Source: a bacterium
GTDB taxonomy: Bacteria > Bacteroidota > Bacteroidia > Bacteroidales > Bacteroidaceae
Direction: 5' to 3'
Length of the DNA stretch: 13,064 bases
Assembly: GCA_004559785.1 (NCBI GenBank)
Contig: SFXD01000061.1
Span: forward strand, 1-13,064
This document shows positions 1 through 6,068 of this stretch, piece by piece; positions within the stretch are counted from its first letter, which is position 1, and each line of letters opens with the position of its first letter. A program made the translations under genes and the position numbers. Below the pieces are notes generated by a model, which was not told where the DNA came from, searched no databases, and saw only the letters and a list, made by a program, of their open reading frames with translations.

Positions 1-30
1 GCCGCAACTGTCATACGAGGAAAATTTATG

Positions 31-92
31 TTTCTCCCGAGGGAATTATTTTTCCCTCCCGTGGAAAAATGTTTTTCCTCACGTGGGAAATA
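31..92. repeat. three tandem imperfect palindromes (about 20-23 bp each)
   Basis: Three successive imperfect inverted repeats lie head to tail. Unit 1 (31-45) has TCCC-GA-GGGA at its centre. Unit 2 (49-69) has TTTTTCC and GGAAAAA arms around CTCCCGT. Unit 3 (72-91) has TTTCC and GGAAA arms around a CACGTG core. The units share a T-rich left arm, a C/G-rich centre and an A-rich right arm, so they look like diverged copies of one palindrome of roughly TTTTTCCCnCGTGGGAAAAA type. Short reading frames cross the tract, but I see no protein family in them. The function is unknown; interspersed palindromic repeats and regulatory binding sites are both possible. Confidence 0.5.
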
Positions 93-186
93 TAAATCAT
101 GAAATTATAGGAAAATCAATTTGTTGGGTGAGGAAAGAGGGAGGTCAGGATGTGTAAAAATATTTTCATGGCTTGTAATCCCTTAT

Positions 187-420
187 CGGCTTCCTTATGT
201 AGGTAGATGCTGCTCGGGCAGGCATGTCCCCTAAGGCTTAACCTGCAGCCCATCTGCCTGGCCCATAGCGAGATGGTGTCGTTATAGTGCTCGTATGGTG
301 GCATGAAGACTGGTGCGTTCTGCATGTCGATGCCGAAGGGGGCAAGCTGGGCATAGCTGAGGCGGACGTCACGACAGAACTCCTCGTGCGTGACTGTGGT
401 GGAGTCGGGCCTTCCCCACG
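187..420 (-). pseudogene. decayed polysaccharide deacetylase (CE4-like) fragment
   Basis: Read on the minus strand from about 418, an open frame gives WGRPDSTTVTHEEFCRDVR, continues through an Asp-Met-Gln-Asn stretch and reaches FMPPYEHYNDTISLWARQMG. The [FL]xPPYEWYN-type block and the upstream STxVTHxEF block are what I recall from the catalytic domain of Bacteroidetes polysaccharide deacetylases. After QMG the expected continuation (LxxxxxTPGTxSNADYTTP) is only found in a neighbouring frame (GLQV, then a stop, then GTC), so there is a frameshift and then decay. No N-terminal catalytic Asp motif precedes it: upstream frames carry stops and then the heptad repeat tract. About 75 residues remain of a domain normally near 200. 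It is a relic with no expected function. The assignment rests on motif recall only. Confidence 0.5.
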
Positions 421-473
421 GCGACCTCGAAGTGGCACTTCGCCATGCCGAGGTCCATGTGGGTGTAGCCTCC

Positions 474-536
474 TATCACTCAATCACTAACACCTAACAC
501 CTAATCACTAATCACTAATCACTATTACTTAATATT
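474..536. repeat. 7-nt periodic repeat tract (TAATCAC/TAACACC units)
   Basis: Nine consecutive heptamers run in register: TATCACT, CAATCAC, TAACACC twice, TAATCAC three times, TATTACT and TAATATT. On the minus strand they read GTGATTA/GGTGTTA, resembling a telomere-like tract. It separates the deacetylase relic from the clpA side and runs straight into the inverted-end element at 534. A related tract occurs at 3780-3814, so this is a dispersed intergenic repeat type of this genome and not a local accident. It encodes nothing recognisable. Its role is unknown; slipped-strand expansion is a simple explanation of its origin. Confidence 0.75.
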
Positions 537-658
537 GCTGTCCGACAAACAATTAGTCATCTTTATATTGCTTTGTTGTTCAGTGTTTTATTGCAATATT
601 TACTAAATTGGCTTTCAGCCCGTCTTTGACCACATTATTAGTTTTACTGGACAGCAAT
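534..658. mobile_element. candidate 125-bp MITE-like element or insertion-sequence remnant
   Basis: Perfect 10-bp inverted ends, ATTGCTGTCC at 534-543 and GGACAGCAAT at 649-658, enclose 105 bp of AT-rich sequence with no coding signal. Both sides are flanked by AAT, which could be a 3-bp target duplication. A longer 11-bp direct repeat, TATTACTTAAT, lies at 523-533 and again at 666-676, inside the last codons of clpA. The arms are too far apart for a normal terminator hairpin. The arrangement fits a non-autonomous element or an internally deleted insertion sequence that landed in repeat sequence just after clpA. No transposase is present and I cannot name the family. Confidence 0.4.
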
Positions 659-660
659 AA

Positions 661-3264
661 TTACTTATTACTTAATCTGACGGCAAGTGCGTCTCCCTTC
701 CTTGTTACGATGGCGATGCCGCCCTTGCCAAGTCCTCCGAACAGGATGCTTTCCATTAGCAGGGGCGTCAGGTGCCTGCTGATGGCCCTGTCCATTTCCC
801 TTGCCCCGAACTGCTGGGTGAAACCCTTTTCGAGGAGGAATGCCCTTGCCTCACCTTCCAGCTGGAGCGTGATGCCCTTGGCGGAAAGTCGCTTAGATAG
901 CTCACACAGTTTCTTGTCGAGGATGAGCCCGGCCATGGTCATGTCCATGGAGTTGAAGACGACCGTGCCAGAGAGGCGGTTGAGAAACTCGGGCTTGAAG
1001 GTCTTCTTCACCGTCGAGAGCATGGCTTCTCCCTGTGTCTGCCCTCCTGCAAAGCCTATGGCCGCCTGCGAAGCGTATTGCGCTCCGGCGTTTGAGGTCA
1101 TGATGAGAATCACGTTGCGGAAGTCGGCCTTGCTGCCCCTGTTGTCGGTGAGGCTCGCATAGTCCATTACCTGGAGCAGGATGTTGTAGATGTCGGAGTG
1201 CGCCTTCTCTATCTCGTCCAGCAGCAGGACGCAGCTTGGGGTGTTGCGTATGGCATCGGTAAGCAGTCCGCCCTCCTCGTAGCCCACGTATCCGGCAGGC
1301 GAGCCGATGAGCTTGGATACGGTGTGCTTTTCCGTGTACTCGCTCATGTCGAAACGGACGAGGGGGATGCTAAGCTTGGCGGCAAGCACCTTGCACACCT
1401 CCGTCTTTCCTACTCCCGTGGGTCCCACGAAGAGCAGCGATGCCATGGGCTTGTCGGGTGCGGACAGGCCAGCCTTCGACATCAATACGGCGTTCGCCAC
1501 CTGCCTTACGGCCTCGTCCTGCCCATATATTTCGGCAGATATGTCGGCAGCCAGTTGCCTTAGGTTCTCGTTGCTCGCTTCCGTGAGCATCTTTGCGTCG
1601 ATGTGGCACGTCTCTGCCAGCACCTGCCTTATGGCCTCGACGCCTACCTTCTGGAACCTCCGTGCCTTGGGCTTGCCCTGCCTGTTCAGTAAAGGGCTTT
1701 GGTGCAGTATGGCTCCGGCCTCGTCGATGATGTCTATTGCCTTGTCTGGCAGGAACCTGTCATTGATGAGCCTCTTTGACTGTTCCACGGCATAGCGTAT
1801 GGCTTCGGGTTCGTACTTCACGTTGTGGTGCTCCTCGTAGTGCCCGATGAGACCCGTGATGATGGCTATCGCCTCTTCCGCCGTAGGTTCCTTGACGTCA
1901 ATCCTGGTAAACCTCCTGTCCAGGGCCTTGCGGCGTGCTATGGTCTTGTTGTAGTCCTGGTACGTGGTGGAACCTATTATTATTATGCTGCCCGTGTCGA
2001 GGTAGGGCTTCAGTAGCTCGCCGGCATTGATGGTGTTGTTGCCTCCTCCTGTGTCGGCGATGTTGTGAATCTCGTCGATGTAGAGTATGCCGTGCCTGCG
2101 GTTAACGCCCTCGAGCACGGCCTTCATCCTCTTCTCGAACTCGCCGTGGAAGCTGGCTCCTGCCACTATGTTGCTCATGTCGAGGGCATACACCTTCTTC
2201 CCTTGCAGCCATGCGGGAACCTCGCCCCTCTCGATCTTCTCCGTCAGTCCGTAGATTAGTTCTGTCTTGCCCACGCCCGGTTCGCCGACGAAGAGGGGGT
2301 TGTTCTTCTCCTTGCGGCACAGCACCCTTATGGCGCGGTCCATTTCGCCTGACCTGCCTATGATGCGGTGGTGTGTCCCGTAGGTGTCCGAGATGCACGT
2401 CACGAGGCTTTCCCATGGTTCGCGCTTGGTGCGTTCCTCCTTCCTTGCCTCCCTCTCGTCCTTTTCGCCCTGCTGTTGGCTGATGCCTCCCAGGGCACCC
2501 ATCAGCTGGCCTGCATGTGCCATCATGCTGCTCAGCAGGTCGTCGCCGGATATCGCGCTCATGTTGATTCTCTTGCCGTTGATGATGGCTTCGGCGTGCA
2601 GGGCCCTGATGGGCTTGATGGCGATGCCACCTTCCAGTTCCTCCTCGACGTCCCTCTCAGCCCCTTCTTCCTCCTTGTCGTCGTCCAGGTCGTCGCTTTC
2701 GTCCTTGTCGTCCCGGCTGTCATCCTTGTCCTTGTCGTCGTCCCATTCCTCCACCCAGTCTTCCTCCGAGCCAGGCGAGTCGTTGTCCATGTAAATCTCG
2801 GTAAGCGAGTCGAGCCAGATGTCCGGGTCGTCGCCAAGGTGAGTGTCCAGTATGTGCCTTAGTACGGTTTCGTCCATCTCATAGCACAGCCTCAGTATGT
2901 CGGGTATGCCCAGTTGCTCGGCTTTGGCTTTGCTTCCCTGGTTGAGTACCTCCCAGTTGGTGTTGGCAAGGTCCGTCAGCCGCCTCAGCTCGTGTGAAGC
3001 CACCAGCCTGTATTCTTCCTTGCCGTCTATCCTGTCCATGCCGTCGTTGTAGTTGCTGAGGGAAAGGGAGATGCCTTCTGCGTTGAAGCCATGTTCCTTG
3101 CAGAAACTTACAAACTCCTTCTGCGCCGCTATGACGTACATCAGTTGCTCCGGAGTGACGAATTCGTATCTTTGCACCCTGGCTATCTGCAGGGTGTCGA
3201 CGAGGGCCTCGTTGAGTCGTTTCGAACACTTGTCGGGTTCTATGTTGTATATGTTATTCTTCAT
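661..3264 (-). CDS. clpA: ClpA-type AAA+ unfoldase subunit of Clp protease
   Basis: ATP-driven unfoldase that takes substrates, including those delivered by ClpS, and threads them into ClpP in the cytoplasm. It has 867 residues (E. coli ClpA has 758). An N-terminal Clp-N-like helical domain covers about 5-150. A very acidic linker rich in Asp/Glu/Lys covers about 159-211. D1 has Walker A GEPGVGKT (327-334), Walker B ILYIDEIHN (393-401) and DRRF (449-452). D2 has Walker A GPTGVGKT (614-621), Walker B VLLLDEIEKAH (679-689), sensor MTSNA (722-726), FLNRL (760-764) and sensor-2 GAREMDR (820-826). IGF at 736-738 matches the ClpP-docking loop, and no ClpB-type middle coiled coil is apparent, so it is ClpA/ClpC-like and not a disaggregase. 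The frame is open upstream, but the ATG at 3264 is preferred: it overlaps the clpS stop (ATGA) and begins the conserved N-domain. The last codons sit in a heptad-like repeat. Confidence 0.95.
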   Translation of the reverse strand: MKNNIYNIEPDKCSKRLNEALVDTLQIARVQRYEFVTPEQLMYVIAAQKEFVSFCKEHGFNAEGISLSLSNYNDGMDRIDGKEEYRLVASHELRRLTDLANTNWEVLNQGSKAKAEQLGIPDILRLCYEMDETVLRHILDTHLGDDPDIWLDSLTEIYMDNDSPGSEEDWVEEWDDDKDKDDSRDDKDESDDLDDDKEEEGAERDVEEELEGGIAIKPIRALHAEAIINGKRINMSAISGDDLLSSMMAHAGQLMGALGGISQQQGEKDEREARKEERTKREPWESLVTCISDTYGTHHRIIGRSGEMDRAIRVLCRKEKNNPLFVGEPGVGKTELIYGLTEKIERGEVPAWLQGKKVYALDMSNIVAGASFHGEFEKRMKAVLEGVNRRHGILYIDEIHNIADTGGGNNTINAGELLKPYLDTGSIIIIGSTTYQDYNKTIARRKALDRRFTRIDVKEPTAEEAIAIITGLIGHYEEHHNVKYEPEAIRYAVEQSKRLINDRFLPDKAIDIIDEAGAILHQSPLLNRQGKPKARRFQKVGVEAIRQVLAETCHIDAKMLTEASNENLRQLAADISAEIYGQDEAVRQVANAVLMSKAGLSAPDKPMASLLFVGPTGVGKTEVCKVLAAKLSIPLVRFDMSEYTEKHTVSKLIGSPAGYVGYEEGGLLTDAIRNTPSCVLLLDEIEKAHSDIYNILLQVMDYASLTDNRGSKADFRNVILIMTSNAGAQYASQAAIGFAGGQTQGEAMLSTVKKTFKPEFLNRLSGTVVFNSMDMTMAGLILDKKLCELSKRLSAKGITLQLEGEARAFLLEKGFTQQFGAREMDRAISRHLTPLLMESILFGGLGKGGIAIVTRKGDALAVRLSNK

Positions 3265-3566
3265 GTCGTCTTCTGTATGCTTAGTTTCAGTGGGAATCCG
3301 TTTGCGCGTGCCGTCTCCGTGGCAAGGTCGGCCTTGCTGCGGGCTATGTCCTTGTAGTAGGTGCCGCATACGGCCGACCCCTCATGGTGTACCTTCAGCA
3401 TGATTGCCTCGGCCTCTGCCTCGCCCTTGCGGAAGATACCCTTCAGTATGCCGACCACGAAGTCCATCGTGGTAACGTCGTCGTTGTGCATTACTACGTC
3501 GTAAAGGGGAGGTTCCACGAACCTGCATCCCGTCTGTCTGTGTAGGGTGTTGCCTGTCTGTTCCAT
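3261..3566 (-). CDS. clpS: ClpS adaptor for N-degron substrates
   Basis: A 101-residue adaptor that binds proteins with destabilising N-terminal residues and hands them to the ClpA N-domain. The core has the family signature: a Tyr-Asp-Val-Val-Met-His strand, then the Asn-Asp-Asp triad (28-30) that in ClpS proteins holds the substrate alpha-amino group, TTMDF with the gatekeeper Met34, and KVHHEG with His60 at the position of the conserved binding-pocket histidine. The GSAVCGTY segment and C-terminal helix follow. A short N-terminal tail of about 20 residues precedes the core, as usual for the family. The start at 3566 is chosen because upstream sequence in this frame is antisense-like and overlaps pspC. 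The stop overlaps the clpA start by 4 nt, which suggests translational coupling of adaptor and unfoldase. pspC ends 14 nt upstream. Confidence 0.95.
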   Translation of the reverse strand: MEQTGNTLHRQTGCRFVEPPLYDVVMHNDDVTTMDFVVGILKGIFRKGEAEAEAIMLKVHHEGSAVCGTYYKDIARSKADLATETARANGFPLKLSIQKTT

Positions 3567-3580
3567 TGTAGTGTGTCGGT

Positions 3581-3772
3581 TCACGAGTCCTTCTTCGGCA
3601 TTATGAAGCACATCAGGATGTACAGCAATAGTCCCGGGAATCCTGCCGAGCAAAGTGAGAGCAGGCAGTAGCCTATCCTGACGAGTGTGGGGTCGAGCAC
3701 GAAATATTCGGCTATGCCCCCGCATACTCCGGCTATCATTCTGTTGTCTGATTTCGTAAGTTTCTTGTCCAT
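3581..3772 (-). CDS. small PspC-domain membrane protein
   Basis: A 63-residue protein consisting of one PspC domain. It opens with the typical KKLTKSxxNRMIAGVCGGIAEYF pattern (NRMIAGVCGG at about 10-19), then DPTLVRIGY, and a hydrophobic C-terminal half (about 32-58) expected to span the inner membrane, ending in a Lys-Lys-Asp-Ser tail. In E. coli, PspC belongs to the phage-shock envelope-stress response. In Bacteroidetes short stand-alone PspC-domain proteins are common and their role is not well established. No pspA or pspB lies nearby. It sits between the DUF721 gene and clpS on the same strand, with 14 nt to clpS, so co-transcription is likely. A heptad-repeat tract (3780-3814) directly precedes the start. 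Confidence 0.88.
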   Translation of the reverse strand: MDKKLTKSDNRMIAGVCGGIAEYFVLDPTLVRIGYCLLSLCSAGFPGLLLYILMCFIMPKKDS

Positions 3773-3779
3773 ATATACT

Positions 3780-3814
3780 TAATCCCTAATCACTAACCCC
3801 TAACATTTAATCCC
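3780..3814. repeat. 7-nt periodic repeat tract inside the recF-clpA operon
   Basis: Five heptamers in perfect register: TAATCCC, TAATCAC, TAACCCC, TAACATT and TAATCCC, followed by a partial TATCC. This is the same repeat type as at 474-536. It fills most of the 53-nt gap between the stop of the DUF721 gene (3826) and the start of pspC (3772), so it is transcribed if the operon is read through, as a 5'-GGGATTA/GTGATTA-like RNA segment. No promoter or hairpin was recognised in the gap. Confidence 0.75.
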
Positions 3815-3825
3815 TATCCATGGTG

Positions 3826-4116
3826 TCAGGTGAGGCTGACGTCCGTTATCACCTGACTTCCCACATGTTCGTTCAGCTTGCGTGCCATCTCCCTGTGCAT
3901 CATCAGCAGGTTCTGCCTCAGGGCAGGGCTTTTCAGCCTGACGTGCAGTATGCCGTTCCTTACGTACAGTTCGGAGGTGTACTTGGAGACGGCCTTGCCC
4001 ATTACAGCCTCCCAAGCCTGCACGATGCGGTATTCCATCAGCGGAGTCTCCAGTCCCTCGCTCCTGAGGAAACGCATTAGGGCATCGCCAAGTGTAAGCG
4101 GTTTCTTCCTCAGCAT
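3826..4116 (-). CDS. DUF721 family protein, DciA-like
   Basis: A 96-residue protein of the DUF721 family, whose actinobacterial and proteobacterial members (DciA) act as replicative-helicase operators. Visible features are LTLGDALMRFLRSEG near the N terminus, MEYRIVQAWEAVMGKAVSKYT (the family's W-x-x-V-x-G segment) and the LYVRNGILHVRLKSPALRQNLLM beta-strand/helix segment, followed by a C-terminal helix. This short single-domain form is usual in Bacteroidetes, where it commonly follows recF. The start at 4116 is preferred over the ATG at 4167: it begins the conserved region, and it overlaps the end of recF by 7 nt (ATGCTGA), so the two are probably translationally coupled. A role in helicase loading is inferred from the family, not shown here. 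Confidence 0.85.
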   Translation of the reverse strand: MLRKKPLTLGDALMRFLRSEGLETPLMEYRIVQAWEAVMGKAVSKYTSELYVRNGILHVRLKSPALRQNLLMMHREMARKLNEHVGSQVITDVSLT

Positions 4117-5210
4117 GGTTCTATGTGCCCTCCCTGCACTTGCAGCAGCCTGTAGTCCCCCGTGCATGTCTCAAGGATTCGGTCGAGGTGCTTGCGGTTT
4201 GTGTCGGTGATGAAAATCTGTCCGAAGTCCTCTCCTCCCACGAGTTCTACTATCTGCTGTACCCTCGTGGAGTCGAGTTTGTCGAAGATGTCGTCCAGCA
4301 GCAGTATCGGCGAGGTCTTGCTGCCCGAGTGGTGCAAGAAGTCGTATTGCGCCAGCTTCATGGCCGTGAGGTAGGTCTTGCCCTGTCCCTGCGAACCCTC
4401 GCGCCTGATGGGATGTCCCTGCAGCGTCATCTCCATGTCGTCCCTGTGTATGCCGTGCAGCGTGTAGCCCACGGCATGCTCCCTGCCTCTCCATTCCTTC
4501 AGCTGTGGCAGCAGGCTTCCCCTTTGCAGGTGCGACACGTATTCGAGCCCTACCGCCTCCCTTCCGCATGAGATAGTCTCATGGAAGTGCCGGAAGACGG
4601 GCGTGAACCGTTCCACGTACTCCCTGCGCCTGCCGAACACGTAGTCCGCCTCGGCACTCATCTGCTCCTCCCACATCAGCATCAGGTCGTGGTCGGGTTC
4701 TTCCTCAGCCTTGAGCAGGGCGTTGCGTTGCTGCAGTGCCTTGTTGTACCGGGCGAGGCTTTCGATATAGGCACCGTCGTATTGTGCAATGGCAAGGTCC
4801 ATGAACCTGCGTCTCTCCTCACTGCCGCCCGTGATCAGAGCCTGGTCGTCCGGCGAGACCATCACCACGGGTATCAGCCCTATGTGTCCCGACAGCCTCT
4901 TGTAAGGCTTGCAGCCTCGCCTCACAACCTTCTTCTGCCCGCGTTTCATCCCTATGTGTATGTCCTCGGGCGTACCGTCCTCGCGTTCGTACTTGCCCTG
5001 TAGAGCCATGATGTCCTCGCCGTGCGTCATTGCCATGGCGTCCGGACAGCCCGAGCAGCTGCGGCAAAGGCTTAGGTAATGGATGGCATCCAGCAGGTTG
5101 GTCTTGCCTTCGCCGTTCATCCCTACTAAGCAGTTTAGCTTGCCGGAGAAGTCCAGTTCGGCCTGCCTGATGTTCCTGTAATTTAGTATCGAGAGGTGAT
5201 TCAGTTTCAT
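4110..5210 (-). CDS. recF: DNA replication and repair protein RecF
   Basis: SMC-like ATPase of the RecFOR pathway, which loads RecA at single-strand gaps and helps restart replication. It has 366 residues, the normal length. The N-terminal strand reads LNYRNIRQAELDF. Walker A is GMNGEGKT (30-37). The ABC signature region is SQGQGKTYLTAMKLAQ (from 273), and Walker B with D-loop is ILLLDDIFDKLD (about 302-313), as expected for RecF. Met-Lys-Leu-Asn at 5210 is taken as the start because family members begin just before this strand; an in-frame ATG two codons upstream (5216) is equally usable. It is first in the operon with DUF721, pspC, clpS and clpA, and is divergent from the TPR gene. Confidence 0.95.
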   Translation of the reverse strand: MKLNHLSILNYRNIRQAELDFSGKLNCLVGMNGEGKTNLLDAIHYLSLCRSCSGCPDAMAMTHGEDIMALQGKYEREDGTPEDIHIGMKRGQKKVVRRGCKPYKRLSGHIGLIPVVMVSPDDQALITGGSEERRRFMDLAIAQYDGAYIESLARYNKALQQRNALLKAEEEPDHDLMLMWEEQMSAEADYVFGRRREYVERFTPVFRHFHETISCGREAVGLEYVSHLQRGSLLPQLKEWRGREHAVGYTLHGIHRDDMEMTLQGHPIRREGSQGQGKTYLTAMKLAQYDFLHHSGSKTSPILLLDDIFDKLDSTRVQQIVELVGGEDFGQIFITDTNRKHLDRILETCTGDYRLLQVQGGHIEPC

Positions 5211-5276
5211 TTGCATGCAAATTTACTGCTTTATCTTGTAATTCCTCCTACTTTCAGAAAAAATATGTGCCAAACA

Positions 5277-5308
5277 TTTCATCTTGTGAGAAAAAATGCC
5301 TAATTTTG
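5277..5308 (+). promoter_or_regulatory. Bacteroidetes-type promoter for the TPR-ribH operon
   Basis: TAATTTTG at 5301-5308 is an exact match to the Bacteroidetes -7 consensus TAnnTTTG. A near-match to the -33 element (TTTC for TTTG) lies at 5277-5280, leaving a 20-nt spacer. Transcription would begin near 5314, giving a leader of about 50 nt before the ATG at 5366. Confidence 0.65.
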
Positions 5309-5327
5309 CAGTCCGTAACGTAAAAAA

Positions 5328-5360
5328 CAAGCATAGGATATAACAATAAAACATACCAAA
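5328..5360 (-). promoter_or_regulatory. possible minus-strand promoter for recF operon
   Basis: On the minus strand, TTTG (plus CAAA, 5357-5360) is followed after 21 nt by TATGCTTG (plus 5328-5335), one mismatch from TAnnTTTG. It would start transcription near 5320, about 110 nt before the recF ATG. The match is imperfect and the placement tentative. Confidence 0.3.
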
Positions 5361-5365
5361 ACGAA

Positions 5366-6043
5366 ATGAGCAAGAAAAAGGTAAAGGCAGAGCACAACGA
5401 GTTCGACGAGACTCTGGCCGCCTCAGTGAGTTTTTACGAGAAGCACAAGAATGCCATTCTCTATGGAGGTGGTGCAGTACTGGCTATAGTCATAGCCTCT
5501 CTTCTGGTCCATCAGTTCTACGTCACGCCACGCAACAACCGTGCGGACGAGAGCATCTTTATGGCTCAGCAGCTGTTCGTCTCTGGAGACTACGACAAGG
5601 CTCTCAACGGACAGGGCGACACCCTCGGGTTCCTTGCCGTGGCAGACAGGTACAGTTCCACCAAGGCCGGTAATCTTGCACACCTGTATGCAGCAAAGTG
5701 CTATGCCGAGACGGAGAAATATCAGGAAGCCCTCGACGAGCTGAAGAAGTTCAGCACCTGTGGCGATGCCATGGTAAGTCCGGCCACCATAGCAATGCAG
5801 GGCAACCTCTATGCAGAGCTTGGCGACAACGAGAAGGCGGTCTCCCTGCTCGTGCAAGCAGCCAAGAAGGCCGACAACAACACGCTCAGCCCTTCCTACC
5901 TGATACAGGCAGGGCAGATATATGAGGCTCTCGGCAAGAACGACGACGCCCTCGGATGCTACAGGCAGATAAAGGAGAAGTACCAGAACAGCATGCAATA
6001 CGCAGAGGCTGACAAGTACATCGAAAGGCTCTCCGGCAAGTAA
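5366..6043 (+). CDS. membrane-anchored tetratricopeptide-repeat protein
   Basis: A 225-residue protein. The N-terminal 30 residues are Lys/Glu-rich and have no signal cleavage site. One transmembrane segment follows at about 31-50 (ILYGGGAVLAIVIASLLV), then a TPR-type helical domain probably exposed to the periplasm. Helical pairs are visible at about 62-80 (SIFMAQQLFVSGDYDKAL), 104-128 (AHLYAAKCYAETEKYQEALDE), 140-165 (AMQGNLYAELGDNEKAVSL) and 177-200 (YLIQAGQIYEALGKNDDALGC), each with the small-residue and A-x-G/Y-A pattern of TPRs. The architecture resembles YfgM-like single-pass TPR proteins, but I cannot assign that function. It is followed by ribH after 25 nt, so the two are probably co-transcribed from the promoter at 5277-5308. 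Confidence 0.9.
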   Translation: MSKKKVKAEHNEFDETLAASVSFYEKHKNAILYGGGAVLAIVIASLLVHQFYVTPRNNRADESIFMAQQLFVSGDYDKALNGQGDTLGFLAVADRYSSTKAGNLAHLYAAKCYAETEKYQEALDELKKFSTCGDAMVSPATIAMQGNLYAELGDNEKAVSLLVQAAKKADNNTLSPSYLIQAGQIYEALGKNDDALGCYRQIKEKYQNSMQYAEADKYIERLSGK

Positions 6044-6068
6044 TGGCCATATAAAAGTAACGTAATTA

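Noticed and set aside
1..100. Open frames across the palindrome tract, considered as the end of an upstream gene.
   Set aside because: All three plus frames are open by chance over the repeat; the peptides are Phe/Pro/Arg-rich repeat translations with no known family.
474..536. Heptad tract considered as a CRISPR array or true telomere.
   Set aside because: Units are 7 nt with no spacers, so it is not CRISPR; it is internal to a chromosome-like gene context, so not a chromosome end.
534..658. Inverted ends considered as a clpA terminator.
   Set aside because: The arms are separated by 105 nt and no T-run follows on the minus strand, so a transposon-like reading is better.
608..2862. Several plus-strand open frames (for example 608-1162 and 2368-2862) opposite clpA.
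   Set aside because: They mirror the codon structure of clpA, have no family motifs, and the Ser/Leu- or Val-rich stretches come from antisense reading of the acidic linker.
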